Positions 10,964-19,807 of a DNA stretch of 64,000 bases are shown in pieces. The notes below the pieces were generated by a model. It saw only the letters and a program-made list of their open reading frames with translations. It ran no database searches and was not told the origin of the DNA. A program made the position numbers and the translations under genes. Position 1 is the first letter of the stretch. Each line of letters opens with the position of its first letter. The DNA is from Pseudomonadota bacterium. GTDB lineage: Bacteria; Pseudomonadota; Alphaproteobacteria; Acetobacterales; Acetobacteraceae. Location: positions 510,042-574,041 of the forward strand of contig JAKBAD010000002.1 of assembly GCA_021809435.1 (NCBI GenBank), written 5' to 3'.

Positions 10964-12385
10964 TTGGCCAAGCCGGGTAAAACCTATGTCTGCGCCGCCT
11001 GCGGGGCGCTGAGCCTGAAATGGGCCGGGCGCTGCGAGGCGTGCGGAGAGTGGAACACGCTCGAAGAGCAGCAGGCCCCCAAACCCTTGCCCGGCGGGAT
11101 GAAGCCCAGCGCGCGGGTGAGCGGGCAGAAGCTGGATTTTGTCGGGCTGGCCGGGACCAGCCCGCCCCCCCCGCGCGTGGCCACCACCATTGCCGAGTTC
11201 GACCGGGTGCTGGGCGGCGGGCTGGTGCCGGCCTCGGTGGTGCTGGTGGGCGGCGATCCGGGCATTGGTAAATCGACACTGCTGTTGCAAGCGAGCGCGG
11301 CGCTGGCGCGGGCGGGCGAGCGGGTGGTTTATATCTCGGGCGAGGAATCGGTTGACCAGATCCGCCTGCGCGCGCGCCGGCTGGGCTTGAGCGAGGCGCC
11401 GGTGGCGCTGGCCGCCAGCACGCAGATTGGCGATATTCTGGCCAGCCTGGGGGCCGAGCCGATGCCTGCGCTGGTGGTGATCGATTCCATCCAGACCATG
11501 TGGGTGGAGGGGATAGAGAGCAGCCCCGGCAGCGTGACGCAGGTGCGCGCGGCCGCGTTCGAGCTGATCCGCGCGGCCAAGAGCGGGGGCTTCGCGCTCA
11601 TGCTGGTGGGGCATGTGACCAAGGAAGGCGCCATTGCCGGGCCGCGGGTGCTGGAGCACATGGTGGATGTGGTGCTGCATTTCGAGGGCGACCGGGGGCA
11701 CCAGTTCAGGATTTTGCGCGGCATAAAAAACCGCTTTGGCGCCACCGACGAGATTGGCGTGTTCGAGATGAGCGAGCGCGGGCTTTCGGAAGTGACCAAC
11801 CCCTCGGCGCTGTTTCTGGCCGAGCGGCGGGGCAATATCTCGGGCAATGCGGTGTTCGCCGGGCTGGAAGGCTCGCGCCCGGTGCTGGTGGAGATTCAGG
11901 CGCTGCTCTCGGCCAATCCGGGCGGCGCGCCCAGGCGCTCGGTGATCGGCTGGGATTCGGGGCGGCTTTCGATGCTGCTGGCGGTGCTCGAGACACGCTG
12001 CGGGCTGAAATTGGCCATGAATGATGTTTATTTGAATGTGGCGGGTGGGTTGCGGGTGAACGAGCCGGCCGCCGATTTGGCCGTGGCGGCGGCGCTGATT
12101 TCGGCGGCTTCTGATGTACCGACCGACCCGGAGATGGTATTTTTTGGCGAGATCGGGCTCTCGGGCGAATTGCGCCAGGTGGCGCAGGCGGATTTGCGGC
12201 TGAAGGAAGCCGCCAAGCTGGGCTTTGCCCGCGCCGCCACACCTAAGCGTGTGGCCGGCGGCGCGGGCAAGGTGGCGCCGCCCAAGGGGCTGGGGCTTTG
12301 CGAGGTCGGGCACCTGACCGATCTTGTCGCGCTGGTTGCAACCGGGCAAAAGCCCGGCCAGAACAGGAACAGAGACGCTGAATGA
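10964..12385 (+). CDS. radA: DNA repair protein RadA
   Basis: A 473-aa RecA-like helicase that promotes branch migration in recombination. An N-terminal zinc finger (CAACG...CEACG), Walker A GGDPGIGKST near residue 92 and the RadA-specific KNRFG motif (IKNRFGATDEIG) are present. A C-terminal Lon-protease-like domain without the catalytic serine follows (residues ~290-450). It starts with TTG at 10964, only 2 nt after the previous stop. It overlaps cvpA by 4 nt. Confidence 0.96.
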   Translation: MAKPGKTYVCAACGALSLKWAGRCEACGEWNTLEEQQAPKPLPGGMKPSARVSGQKLDFVGLAGTSPPPPRVATTIAEFDRVLGGGLVPASVVLVGGDPGIGKSTLLLQASAALARAGERVVYISGEESVDQIRLRARRLGLSEAPVALAASTQIGDILASLGAEPMPALVVIDSIQTMWVEGIESSPGSVTQVRAAAFELIRAAKSGGFALMLVGHVTKEGAIAGPRVLEHMVDVVLHFEGDRGHQFRILRGIKNRFGATDEIGVFEMSERGLSEVTNPSALFLAERRGNISGNAVFAGLEGSRPVLVEIQALLSANPGGAPRRSVIGWDSGRLSMLLAVLETRCGLKLAMNDVYLNVAGGLRVNEPAADLAVAAALISAASDVPTDPEMVFFGEIGLSGELRQVAQADLRLKEAAKLGFARAATPKRVAGGAGKVAPPKGLGLCEVGHLTDLVALVATGQKPGQNRNRDAE

Positions 12386-12993
12386 ATTGGATTGACGCCA
12401 CCGTACTCGTGATCATCGGGCTCTCCGCCGTGTTTTCCATGGTGCGGGGCTTTGTGCGCGAGGTGCTGGGCGTGGCCGCCTGGGTGGGGGCGGGGATTGC
12501 GGCGCTGCGGCTGTTTCCGCTGGTGCAGCCGGAAGTGGCCTCGCTGCTGCCCAAGGGGTTGCAGCATTTCGCCGTGTATGGCGCCATGGGCGTGGTGTTT
12601 ATTGTGGTGCTGGTGGTGCTCAGCCTGGTCTCGGCACTGATTGGCGGGCTGGTGCGCGACTCGGCGCTCTCGAGCCTCGATCACTCGCTGGGGCTGGTGT
12701 TCGGCGCGGTGCGTGGCGCGGTGATCGTGGCCTGCGCCTATGTCGCGCTCTCGATTGGGGTGGCGCCCGACCAATGGCCGCAGCCGGTGGTGAAGGCGCG
12801 GTTTTTGCCGCTGGCTTATATGGGGGCGAGCGAGCTGGTGGGGCTGCTGCCCGCGCAATATCAGCCCAAGGTGGACCCGCTGCCCGGCGCCAAGGCGCCA
12901 CCGGCCACACAGCTGATGGTGCAACCCGTGGCCGGCTCGGCGCTGGCCGCCACCCCCGCCGTGCAAACACCCAGCCAGACACAAGCCCCGTAA
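12382..12993 (+). CDS. cvpA: CvpA family membrane protein
   Basis: A 203-aa inner-membrane protein with about four hydrophobic segments (residues ~5-20, 28-45, 62-85, 105-122) and a Pro/Ala-rich cytoplasmic tail. It begins MNWIDATVLVIIGLSAVFSMVRGFVREVL, the CvpA signature. CvpA is linked to colicin V export and envelope homeostasis in E. coli; its molecular role is unclear. It lies upstream of purF, as in many proteobacteria, but a 310-bp gap with a repeat element separates them here. Confidence 0.92.
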   Translation: MNWIDATVLVIIGLSAVFSMVRGFVREVLGVAAWVGAGIAALRLFPLVQPEVASLLPKGLQHFAVYGAMGVVFIVVLVVLSLVSALIGGLVRDSALSSLDHSLGLVFGAVRGAVIVACAYVALSIGVAPDQWPQPVVKARFLPLAYMGASELVGLLPAQYQPKVDPLPGAKAPPATQLMVQPVAGSALAATPAVQTPSQTQAP

Positions 12994-13303
12994 CCGCCAC
13001 GCCGTACCATTAAAATCCGGGATCGAACACTTAGTGTCCCGATCCTGAAATCCGTTGGATTTCAGGATCATAGTGGACGCCAGGAAAATCAATAAGCTAG
13101 TGTGATTCAGCCTCAGAAATGCGCGATAGGGAATATCGCGAATTTCTGAACCATCACACTAGCGGCTATGCGCGCAAATGCCTCGACATTGTCACAGGGG
13201 ACGGGTAACTCGGGGCAGCTTTGAGTGCGACCCCCCAAACACCATATTGGATGGGCGGTGGGGAGGTTGTTCTCTCATCACCGCCGCGAGGAGCAGAGAC
13301 CCA
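12994..13303. other. Intergenic region cvpA-purF
   Basis: 310 bp without a gene. It contains repeat-family copy 1 (13036-13162) and then a ~140-bp purF leader with a GAGGAG ribosome binding site at about 13288. I see no convincing -35/-10 pair or PurR-like operator. Confidence 0.6.
13036..13162. repeat. Two-hairpin intergenic repeat, copy 1
   Basis: Hairpin A has perfect 13-bp arms GATCCTGAAATCC / GGATTTCAGGATC with loop GTT (13041-13069). A spacer AAAATCAATAAG follows. Hairpin B (13097-13162) has outer ends CTAGTGTGAT / ATCACACTAG and an inner stem AGAAAT.CGCGATA paired with TATCGCG.ATTTCT. The same arrangement recurs at 34969-35093, and hairpin B recurs at 53498-53575. It looks like a REP/MITE-type palindromic element. 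No coding content. Confidence 0.85.
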
Positions 13304-14755
13304 ATGATCGACGACGACAAGTTCCACGAGGAATGTGGGGTTTTCGGCGCCTGGAATGTGCCCGATGCGGCGGCGATTACCGCCCTTGGCTTGCACGCCC
13401 TGCAGCACCGCGGCCAGGAAGCCACCGGCATTGTCACTCATGACGGGGTGCGGTTTCACTCGCACAAGGGCATGGGGCTGGTGGGCGATAATTATGGCGA
13501 CGCCAAGGTGATGGCCGCCCTGCCCGGCTCGCGCGCCATTGGCCATAACCGCTACGCCACCACCGGCGAAACCGTGTTGCGCAATGTGCAGCCTTTATTC
13601 GCCGAGTTCGAGTTTGGCGGGCTGGCGGTGGGGCATAATGGCAACCTGACCAATGCCCACACGGTGCGCCGGGCGCTGACGCGCCGGGGGTGCTTGTTTC
13701 AATCGACCATGGACAGCGAGGTGTTTGTGCACCTCATCGCCATTTCGCTCTATTCCACCGTCATCGACCGGCTGACCGACGCGGTGAAGCAGGTGATCGG
13801 GGCTTATTCGCTGGTCGCGCTGACGCAGGACATGCTGATTGGCGTGCGCGACCCGCTGGGCGTGCGGCCGCTGATTCTGGGCAAGACCAAGGGCGCGGAC
13901 GGTAAAATTGGCTGGGTGCTGGCCTCGGAAACCTGCGCGCTCGATATTGTGGGCGCGGATTTCGTGCGCGATGTGGAGCCGGGTGAGATTGTCATCATCG
14001 ATGACCGGGGCGTGCAGTCGGTGAAGCCGTTCACCCCTGCCCCGCCGCGCTTTTGCGTGTTCGAGTATATTTATTTCGCCCGCCCGGATTCGGTGATGGA
14101 GGGCGTCTCGGTTTATAACGCGCGCAAGAATATTGGCCGGGTGCTGGCCAATGAGGCGCCGGCGGCGGCCGATATCGTGGTGCCGGTGCCTGATTCGGGC
14201 GTGCCGGCGGCGATGGGCTTCTCGGAGGCGTCGGGCCTGCCGTTCGAGCTGGGCATTATCCGCAACCATTATGTCGGGCGCACCTTTATTGAGCCGACGG
14301 ATCAGATCCGCCATCTCGGCGTGCGGCTGAAACATTCGGCCAACCGCGCCATGATCGAGGGCAAGCGGGTGGTGCTGGTGGATGATTCGATCGTGCGCGG
14401 CACGACCTCGCAAAAAATTGTGGCGATGGTGCGCGCCGCCGGGGCGAAGGAAGTGCATTTGCGCATTGCCGGGCCACCGACCACCCATTCGTGCTTCTAT
14501 GGTATCGATACACCCGAGCGCGGCAAGCTGCTGGCCGCGCGCAACAGCGTGGCGGAGATGGCCAAGCTGATCGGGGCCGACTCGCTGGCCTTCATCTCGC
14601 TCGACGGGCTGTATCGGGCGCTGGGCAAGCCGGGGCGCGATGCCAATGCCCCGGCCTTCTGCGATGCCTGTTTCACCGGCGATTACCCGATCGAGCTGAC
14701 CGACCAGTCGGAGCCGCGCGAGAGCCAGCTCAGCCTGCTCGCCGAATTGCGCTAA
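13304..14755 (+). CDS. purF: Amidophosphoribosyltransferase
   Basis: 483 aa. First committed step of purine synthesis (PRPP + Gln to phosphoribosylamine). The short propeptide MIDDDKFHEE precedes the catalytic Cys11 (CGVFG), exposed on processing. The Ntn glutaminase domain (RYATTG, GHNGNLTN) comes first. The phosphoribosyltransferase domain has the PRPP loop VVLVDDSIVRGTT near residue 360. The ATG follows a GAGGAG site. crcB follows 16 bp downstream. Confidence 0.97.
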   Translation: MIDDDKFHEECGVFGAWNVPDAAAITALGLHALQHRGQEATGIVTHDGVRFHSHKGMGLVGDNYGDAKVMAALPGSRAIGHNRYATTGETVLRNVQPLFAEFEFGGLAVGHNGNLTNAHTVRRALTRRGCLFQSTMDSEVFVHLIAISLYSTVIDRLTDAVKQVIGAYSLVALTQDMLIGVRDPLGVRPLILGKTKGADGKIGWVLASETCALDIVGADFVRDVEPGEIVIIDDRGVQSVKPFTPAPPRFCVFEYIYFARPDSVMEGVSVYNARKNIGRVLANEAPAAADIVVPVPDSGVPAAMGFSEASGLPFELGIIRNHYVGRTFIEPTDQIRHLGVRLKHSANRAMIEGKRVVLVDDSIVRGTTSQKIVAMVRAAGAKEVHLRIAGPPTTHSCFYGIDTPERGKLLAARNSVAEMAKLIGADSLAFISLDGLYRALGKPGRDANAPAFCDACFTGDYPIELTDQSEPRESQLSLLAELR

Positions 14756-14771
14756 ACCCCGGAACGCCGCC

Positions 14772-15179
14772 ATGGATGATCTGCTCGCTTATTTGTGGGT
14801 TGCCATCGGCGGCGCGCTGGGCAGCGTGGCGCGCTTCGCGCTTGGCAATGCCATGGTGCTGCTGACCGGGCCGGGCTTTCCCTACGGCACGCTGCTCATC
14901 AATGTGGTGGGGTCGTTTGTCATCAGCTTCTTCGGCGCGTTGACCGCCATGGATGCGCGCTGGCCGCTCAGCTTCGAGGCGCGGGCCTTTGTGACGGTGG
15001 GCGTGTGCGGTGGATTCACAACATTCTCATCATTCAGCCTCCAGACGGTTGACCTGATCAAGCATGGCGCGACCGGGCGAGCGGTTATTTATGCCGCAGC
15101 TTCGATCATTTTATGCCTCTGTGCGTGCGCGCTTGGCTATCTGGCAGCCAATGCTGTCAACGGCGTGCGCGAAGGGTGA
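14772..15179 (+). CDS. crcB: Fluoride exporter CrcB/Fluc
   Basis: A 135-aa four-helix membrane protein. Family motifs are GGALGSVARF near the N-terminus, GTLLINVVGSF (Asn41-region polar track) and the break helix VCGGFTTFSSFS. It forms a dual-topology dimeric fluoride channel. It follows purF by 16 bp and is probably cotranscribed. There is no room for the fluoride riboswitch that often precedes crcB, so expression is probably constitutive. Confidence 0.94.
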   Translation: MDDLLAYLWVAIGGALGSVARFALGNAMVLLTGPGFPYGTLLINVVGSFVISFFGALTAMDARWPLSFEARAFVTVGVCGGFTTFSSFSLQTVDLIKHGATGRAVIYAAASIILCLCACALGYLAANAVNGVREG

Positions 15180-15481
15180 CGGAGGCGGGAAAAACGCCTC
15201 TCACTCCCCCGTCGATATGCGTTAAATTTGCCGAAAAATCAGGGTTTAATGAAAAAAAGTTGAGATAACCCCCGGTTGCCTGGGAATTTGTGTCATTTAA
15301 GTCACAGGAATGACGCAAAGCGCCCGGAGGAAAGCTTTGGGGCTGGCTTCTTTGAACGCTTGCCATGTAGATTGCCACCTCGTTACCGCACAACGGCATT
15401 GTCTGGTGTTATCATCGGGCCAAAAGTGCCGGGTTACGTTTTAGGCATCACGTGCAGAATCATGCACATTGAGGAGGCATA
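15180..15481. other. Intergenic region with porin promoter
   Basis: 302 bp. A short hairpin GAGGCG / CGCCTC (15182-15200) lies just after crcB without a T tract. The rest is relatively AT-rich and should hold the porin promoter and a leader with the GAGGAGGC ribosome binding site at about 15470. I could not choose between several -10-like sequences. Confidence 0.5.
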
Positions 15482-16678
15482 ATGATTAACATGCGTCGGC
15501 AACTTCTGGGTCTCGGCTTCGTGGCCGCGTCCTCTCTCCTGGCCATGCAGGCGGCGAACGCCATGACCGGCCCGCAGGCTATTTCGATCGACGGCGGCCC
15601 GCTCGGCTCGCTCTCCCTCTCGGGTGGCGCTGACGGCTATGGCTACTATCTCGGCAATGCCGGCCAGGGCAGCAAAGAGCAGAACTCGGGTGCCGCGCTC
15701 GGCAATGCCATGATCGAGCTGCAGAAGAGCTCGGGTCTGGTGCAGTTCACCGTTGAAGTGGGCGCCAATGGCAATGAGACCCTGGGCGCGCTGAGCTATA
15801 ACGCTCAGGGCCATGTTGCCGAGGCCGCGACCAACAATTACGTGACCGGCCCGCTTTATGCCGGCTATGTCACCCTGGCCCCCTCGAACCTGCCGATCAC
15901 CATTTCGGCTGGTCAGCTCGGCTCGCTGGAAGGCTATGAAGGCTCGTTCGACTGGTCGAACCCCTCGCAGTTCACCACCCTGCTCTTCTATGTTGAGAAC
16001 GCGCAGAGCCGTGGCGTGAATGTTGCCTACAGCCAGGGCCCGATCTCGGCCACCGTGCAGTTCGGCGACGGTTTTGACTCGGGCGTTGCCAACTTCCTGC
16101 AGGCCCTGGGCAGCTACAGCTTCAACGCCAACAACACGCTGAGCCTTTACTACGCCGGCAATCTCGGCCGCACCGGCCCCTATACTTTTGCTTATGGTGG
16201 CATCAATACGGCCGCTTATGGTGCGCCGGCTGTGAACTCGCAGATGGTGGGCGCTTATTACAGCTACACCAACGGCAACCTGAACCTGGTGCCGGAAGTG
16301 CAGTATGTGTATGCCAAGCCCGACGCCCGTTACCCCGGCGGCGGCTGGGTCAAGGGCACTGGCGCGTTCGGCGCGGCGCTGTTTGGCACCTATTCGCTCG
16401 CCAACACCCCGTACTCGCTGGGCGGCTGGGTTGAGTATTTCGACAGCCACTCGGGCTCGGCTGACAACTATAGCTGGGCCATCGGCCCGAATGCCCAGGC
16501 CATTGGCTTGGCGCTGTCGCCGACCTGGCAGTACAAGGATTTGTTTGCCCGCGCCAACGCCGGCTACATCTATCTGCTGCATCATCGCAGCGGCGCTGGC
16601 GCGTCTTATGGCTACGGCACCGGCGGCTCCTCGAAGGGCCAGTTCATGGGCACCCTGGAAGCCGGCGTGCTGTTCTAA
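15482..16678 (+). CDS. Outer-membrane porin
   Basis: 398 aa. The signal peptide has a basic start MINMRRQLLGLGF, a hydrophobic core and a likely cleavage after AANA. The mature protein is rich in alternating polar/aromatic beta strands and Gly/Ser/Asn with few Lys, and ends in a hydrophobic strand with a terminal Phe (LEAGVLF), the BAM recognition signal. Codon use is strongly biased (few rare codons), consistent with high expression. The strong terminator and long upstream gap make it monocistronic. Probably a general porin; substrate preference cannot be read. Confidence 0.82.
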   Translation: MINMRRQLLGLGFVAASSLLAMQAANAMTGPQAISIDGGPLGSLSLSGGADGYGYYLGNAGQGSKEQNSGAALGNAMIELQKSSGLVQFTVEVGANGNETLGALSYNAQGHVAEAATNNYVTGPLYAGYVTLAPSNLPITISAGQLGSLEGYEGSFDWSNPSQFTTLLFYVENAQSRGVNVAYSQGPISATVQFGDGFDSGVANFLQALGSYSFNANNTLSLYYAGNLGRTGPYTFAYGGINTAAYGAPAVNSQMVGAYYSYTNGNLNLVPEVQYVYAKPDARYPGGGWVKGTGAFGAALFGTYSLANTPYSLGGWVEYFDSHSGSADNYSWAIGPNAQAIGLALSPTWQYKDLFARANAGYIYLLHHRSGAGASYGYGTGGSSKGQFMGTLEAGVLF

Positions 16679-16716
16679 GAAAATCGTGTGGGGGCCTTGG
16701 CCCCCGCGCAAGGAAA

Positions 16717-16742
16717 CCGGGCCCTCGCGGCCCGGTTTTTTT
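16717..16742 (+). terminator. Terminator after porin
   Basis: Inverted repeat CCGGGCC / GGCCCGG with a 5-nt loop, followed by T7. It ends the porin transcript just before the convergent gene at 16754. Confidence 0.9.
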
Positions 16743-16753
16743 ATGCCCCGTGG

Positions 16754-17419
16754 TCAGCCGCCGAGCTTGAGGCGCCGGATCAGCCTGAAGGGCGCGCCGG
16801 GCTGGTGTTGGGTGAACAGGCACAGGCTCTCGACACGCCGGGGCAGGCTGAGCGCGGGACCAAAATGGGCCTCGGCCGGGGCGTGGTAAGGGTTGGGTGA
16901 GAGGGCGGCGGTGAGGGTCATGTGAAAGAGGAACTCCTCGATCACCAGGGGGTAACCATAGCGGGCGATGTAAGCGCGCTGGCGAGGCGTGCGGCCTTGG
17001 GCACGCTGGGCTTGGGTTTGGGCGTCCTCGGGCAGGCGATGGCGGTCGAGGCCACGGACCAGGACGGTTTCGAGGGTGTGCAGCGCGGGGCTGGGGGTGG
17101 CGAGGCAGAGGGCCAGGAAGCCATTGAGGGAGGTGACGATGAGCGGGGGCAAGGCAAAGGGCGGCAGCGCGGCGGCCAGGGCCTCGGCATCGGCAAGGAA
17201 GGGCTTGAGGCCGAAGCGGAGCGAGAGGGGCGCTTTGAGGGTGGCATGAAACCCGTAGCGCCGGGGGGCTTCGGTGTTGGCGGGCAGGTTGGGCAGGGCG
17301 GGCTGGGGCAGGTTGAGGCCCGTGGCGGCATCGCGTCCGAGCCAGGCGCTGCCTTGGCGCCAGAGCGGGTCATCGGTCTCGGGGGCGTAGTAGATGGCGG
17401 CGCGGTAAGGGTTAGCCAA
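16754..17419 (-). CDS. DUF1045 protein, 2H-phosphoesterase-like
   Basis: About 221 aa from a TTG start at 17419, which overlaps the phnM stop. It begins ANPYRAAIYYAPETDDPLW, typical of DUF1045 proteins annotated as 'putative phosphonate metabolism protein'. Two H-x-T motifs, FHATLKAP (near residue 60) and FHMTLTAA (near 170), match the paired catalytic motifs of 2H phosphoesterases. In C-P lyase loci such a protein could act on the ribose cyclic-phosphate intermediate (inference). Here only phnM accompanies it. Confidence 0.8.
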   Translation of the reverse strand: MANPYRAAIYYAPETDDPLWRQGSAWLGRDAATGLNLPQPALPNLPANTEAPRRYGFHATLKAPLSLRFGLKPFLADAEALAAALPPFALPPLIVTSLNGFLALCLATPSPALHTLETVLVRGLDRHRLPEDAQTQAQRAQGRTPRQRAYIARYGYPLVIEEFLFHMTLTAALSPNPYHAPAEAHFGPALSLPRRVESLCLFTQHQPGAPFRLIRRLKLGG

Positions 17420-18539
17420 TGCGCACCCCCGCGCGCCACACGCCGCGCACCACGGGCAGGCCATCATAGAGCCGGACCAGGATGAGGTCGGCCCGCAAGC
17501 CAGGGGCGAGGGCGCCGCGATCGGGCAGGTTGGCCAGGCGGGCGGGGCCGGCGGTGATGAGCGCCACGGCCTGGGGTAGCGAGAGGGTCGCGGCATGGGC
17601 GACCGTGAAGGCGGCGTCGAGCAGCGAGGCGGGGACGTAATCGGAGGCCAGGGCATCGATCAGCCCGGCCCGCACCAGCTCGTGCACCGCGACATTACCC
17701 GCATGCGAGCCGCCGCGCACGATGTTGGGGGCGCCGCCAATAACCCCCTGCCCCGCCGCCCGCGCGGCCATGGCGGCTTCATGCGAGACGGGAAATTCGG
17801 CGAGGGCGATGCCGTCTCGCGCGTTGGTGGCGATGTCGGCGCTGGTGCGGTCATCGTGCGAGGCCACGGGCAGGCCGTGCGCGCGGGCCAGGGCCAGAAC
17901 ATCGGCCCGGTTGGGGCGGTGATGGGCGTGGTGGGCGGCTTGCAAGGCTTCGATCATGGCGTCGATCTCGGGCGGGGCGAAACCTTCGGCCTGGCGCATG
18001 GCGCGGTAGCGGGCGAGGTTGGCATATTGGCCGCCGATGCCGGGTGTGTGGTCCATCACCGAGATCAGCCGCAGCAGGGGGCTGGCGATGATGGCCGCGA
18101 GGTGCGCGGGCATGCCGGGCGAAGGCAGCTCGCAGCGCAGATGCAGGACATGCTCGGCCTGCAAAGCGCCCAGCGCGCTGAGGCGGGTGAGGTCGGCGAC
18201 GCCGTTCAGGAAGGTTTGGTGGCGGGATTTCTCGAAGCCGATCTCGCCGATGCACAGCGCATCGAACACCGTGGTGATGCCCGCGGCCACGCATTGCTTG
18301 TCGTGGGCGAGCAGTGCCTGGGCGGAGGGCCAGAGGGCATTGACGCGCGGGCTGGCCTGGCGCTCGAGATTATCGGTATGCAGATCGATCAGGCCGGGGA
18401 GCAGGTAGCCGCCTTCGCAGTCAAAGCCATTGGGGTGCGGCTCCAGCGCGGCGATGAGGCCGTTGGCGAGGCACAGGCCGCCAGGGCGCAGCTCGTTGGG
18501 CAAGACCAGAACCGCGTTGTGAAACCCTGACATCGGCAC
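17412..18539 (-). CDS. phnM: Ribosyl triphosphate phosphonate diphosphatase PhnM
   Basis: A 375-aa amidohydrolase-superfamily enzyme. In the C-P lyase pathway it removes pyrophosphate from alpha-D-ribose 1-methylphosphonate 5-triphosphate. PhnM features are LPGLIDLHTDNLERQ (metal site), VFDALCIGE, MDHTPGIGGQY and the late SHDDRTSAD and SDYVPASLL motifs. It overlaps the DUF1045 gene by 8 nt. None of phnGHIJKL is in the window, so the remaining pathway must lie elsewhere or the pair has another role. Confidence 0.9.
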   Translation of the reverse strand: MPMSGFHNAVLVLPNELRPGGLCLANGLIAALEPHPNGFDCEGGYLLPGLIDLHTDNLERQASPRVNALWPSAQALLAHDKQCVAAGITTVFDALCIGEIGFEKSRHQTFLNGVADLTRLSALGALQAEHVLHLRCELPSPGMPAHLAAIIASPLLRLISVMDHTPGIGGQYANLARYRAMRQAEGFAPPEIDAMIEALQAAHHAHHRPNRADVLALARAHGLPVASHDDRTSADIATNARDGIALAEFPVSHEAAMAARAAGQGVIGGAPNIVRGGSHAGNVAVHELVRAGLIDALASDYVPASLLDAAFTVAHAATLSLPQAVALITAGPARLANLPDRGALAPGLRADLILVRLYDGLPVVRGVWRAGVRIG

Positions 18540-18598
18540 CCCCTTGGCTGGTGCTGATGATAGCGGGTTTTAGTGGGCGCCGGTATGGGCGGCTGGTG

Positions 18599-19612
18599 TC
18601 AGGATGATGATCCTTCCATCTCGCGGCGGAAGGCGGCGGGGGATTTGGAGACCCATTTGCGAAACGCGCGGTGAAAGGCGCTGGGCTCGGCAAAGCCCAG
18701 ATCGGCGGCGATTTCGGCGACGCCGCGCGCCGAGCCGGTGAGCGCGGCGATGGCGAGATCGCGCTTGATTTCATCGGACAGGGATTTCCAGCTTTGCCCT
18801 TCCTGGCGCAGATGGGCGCGGAGTGTGGAGGGCGAGAGGCGAAGCTGGCGGGCAAGCTCGGTGAAATCGGGCCAAAGGCTGGGTGGCTGGGCGCGCAACA
18901 GGGCGCGGATGCGCGCGATCTGCCCGGCATCATAGCGATAGCGCACCAGCAAATTGGCGGGCGCGGCGCGCAGGAAGATTTTGAGGGCGGCCTCGTCGCG
19001 GGTGACTTTGAGGGCGAGGTAGCGGGCATCGAAGGTGATGGCCGAGGCGGGGCGGCCAAACCGCACGGGGGCGCCGAAAAATTGGCGGTAATCGGCCACG
19101 CCTTTGGGTTCGGGGCAACGGAAATCAACCCCACGCAGCGGAATGCGCCGGCCGGCCAGCCAACAGGCGAGGCCGTGAAAGATGATCCAGAAGGTGCGGT
19201 AGGCGAAGGCGGAACGGGGGGGGCCTTGGTCGTCTAGCCGCACGGTGGCGGTGCCCTCGGCCACATGCAGCGTGCCACGCGGGGCTTCGATGAGCACGGC
19301 GAGACAACGCAGCGCCCGGCGGAGTGCTTGTTCGAGTGATGCCGAATGGAGCACGGCGCGGCACAGCATGACAAACCCGCCCGGACGCAGGGGCGCGGCG
19401 CCGAGGCCGAAGAACTCGTCATCCATGGCGCCGGCCAGCGCCAGCCACATGCGCCCGTAACTCTCGGCCGAAACCGGGGCAGTGACTGGGTTGGGCAGCC
19501 CGGCGGCCGCCAGAACCGGCGCCACGGGCAGGCCCTTGCGGCGCAGGCAATCGAGCGCCTCCTCGACGAAGGAGGGGCGGATCATCCGGCGTTCGGCGTT
19601 GGACTCTGACAT
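18599..19612 (-). CDS. AraC-family transcriptional regulator
   Basis: 337 aa. The N-terminal ~190 residues match the 'Arabinose_bd' sensor domain (EEALDCLRRKGLPVAPVLAAAGLP opening). A C-terminal HTH_18 domain shows LARQLRLSPSTLRAHLRQEG and IAADLGFAEPSAFHRAFRKWVSKSP. The start MSESNAERR at 19612 was preferred over an upstream extension. It is divergent from the acyl-CoA operon across 195 bp, so it most likely controls that operon in response to an acid or acyl-CoA (inference). phnM follows in the same direction after 59 bp. Confidence 0.88.
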   Translation of the reverse strand: MSESNAERRMIRPSFVEEALDCLRRKGLPVAPVLAAAGLPNPVTAPVSAESYGRMWLALAGAMDDEFFGLGAAPLRPGGFVMLCRAVLHSASLEQALRRALRCLAVLIEAPRGTLHVAEGTATVRLDDQGPPRSAFAYRTFWIIFHGLACWLAGRRIPLRGVDFRCPEPKGVADYRQFFGAPVRFGRPASAITFDARYLALKVTRDEAALKIFLRAAPANLLVRYRYDAGQIARIRALLRAQPPSLWPDFTELARQLRLSPSTLRAHLRQEGQSWKSLSDEIKRDLAIAALTGSARGVAEIAADLGFAEPSAFHRAFRKWVSKSPAAFRREMEGSSS

Positions 19613-19670
19613 CGGGCCTCCGGTGACATGGTAAAACCGCCAGGAAATTTTCGCCAGTGCGGACATTTAC

Positions 19671-19684
19671 GGCCATGTTTGGCC
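19671..19684. promoter_or_regulatory. Palindrome in the araC/acyl-CoA operon divergent promoter
   Basis: GGCCA-TGTT-TGGCC is a perfect 5-bp inverted repeat in the 195-bp divergent region. The nearby CGCCAGTGCGGACATTT offers a partial direct-repeat match. It is a candidate operator for the AraC-type regulator; which repeat is bound cannot be told from sequence. Confidence 0.35.
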
Positions 19685-19807
19685 AGCGCATGATACGCAT
19701 CACGGCAGACAAAATTGCGGGCCAGACGCATAACCGCGCCACAAGCCGTGACCGATCCAAGACCGCGCCCAGAATAAAAAGACCCAACGCCAACCAGGAG
19801 GAACACC

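Noticed and set aside
14756-14771. Fluoride riboswitch upstream of crcB
   Set aside because: Only 16 bp lie between purF and crcB, too short for the aptamer.
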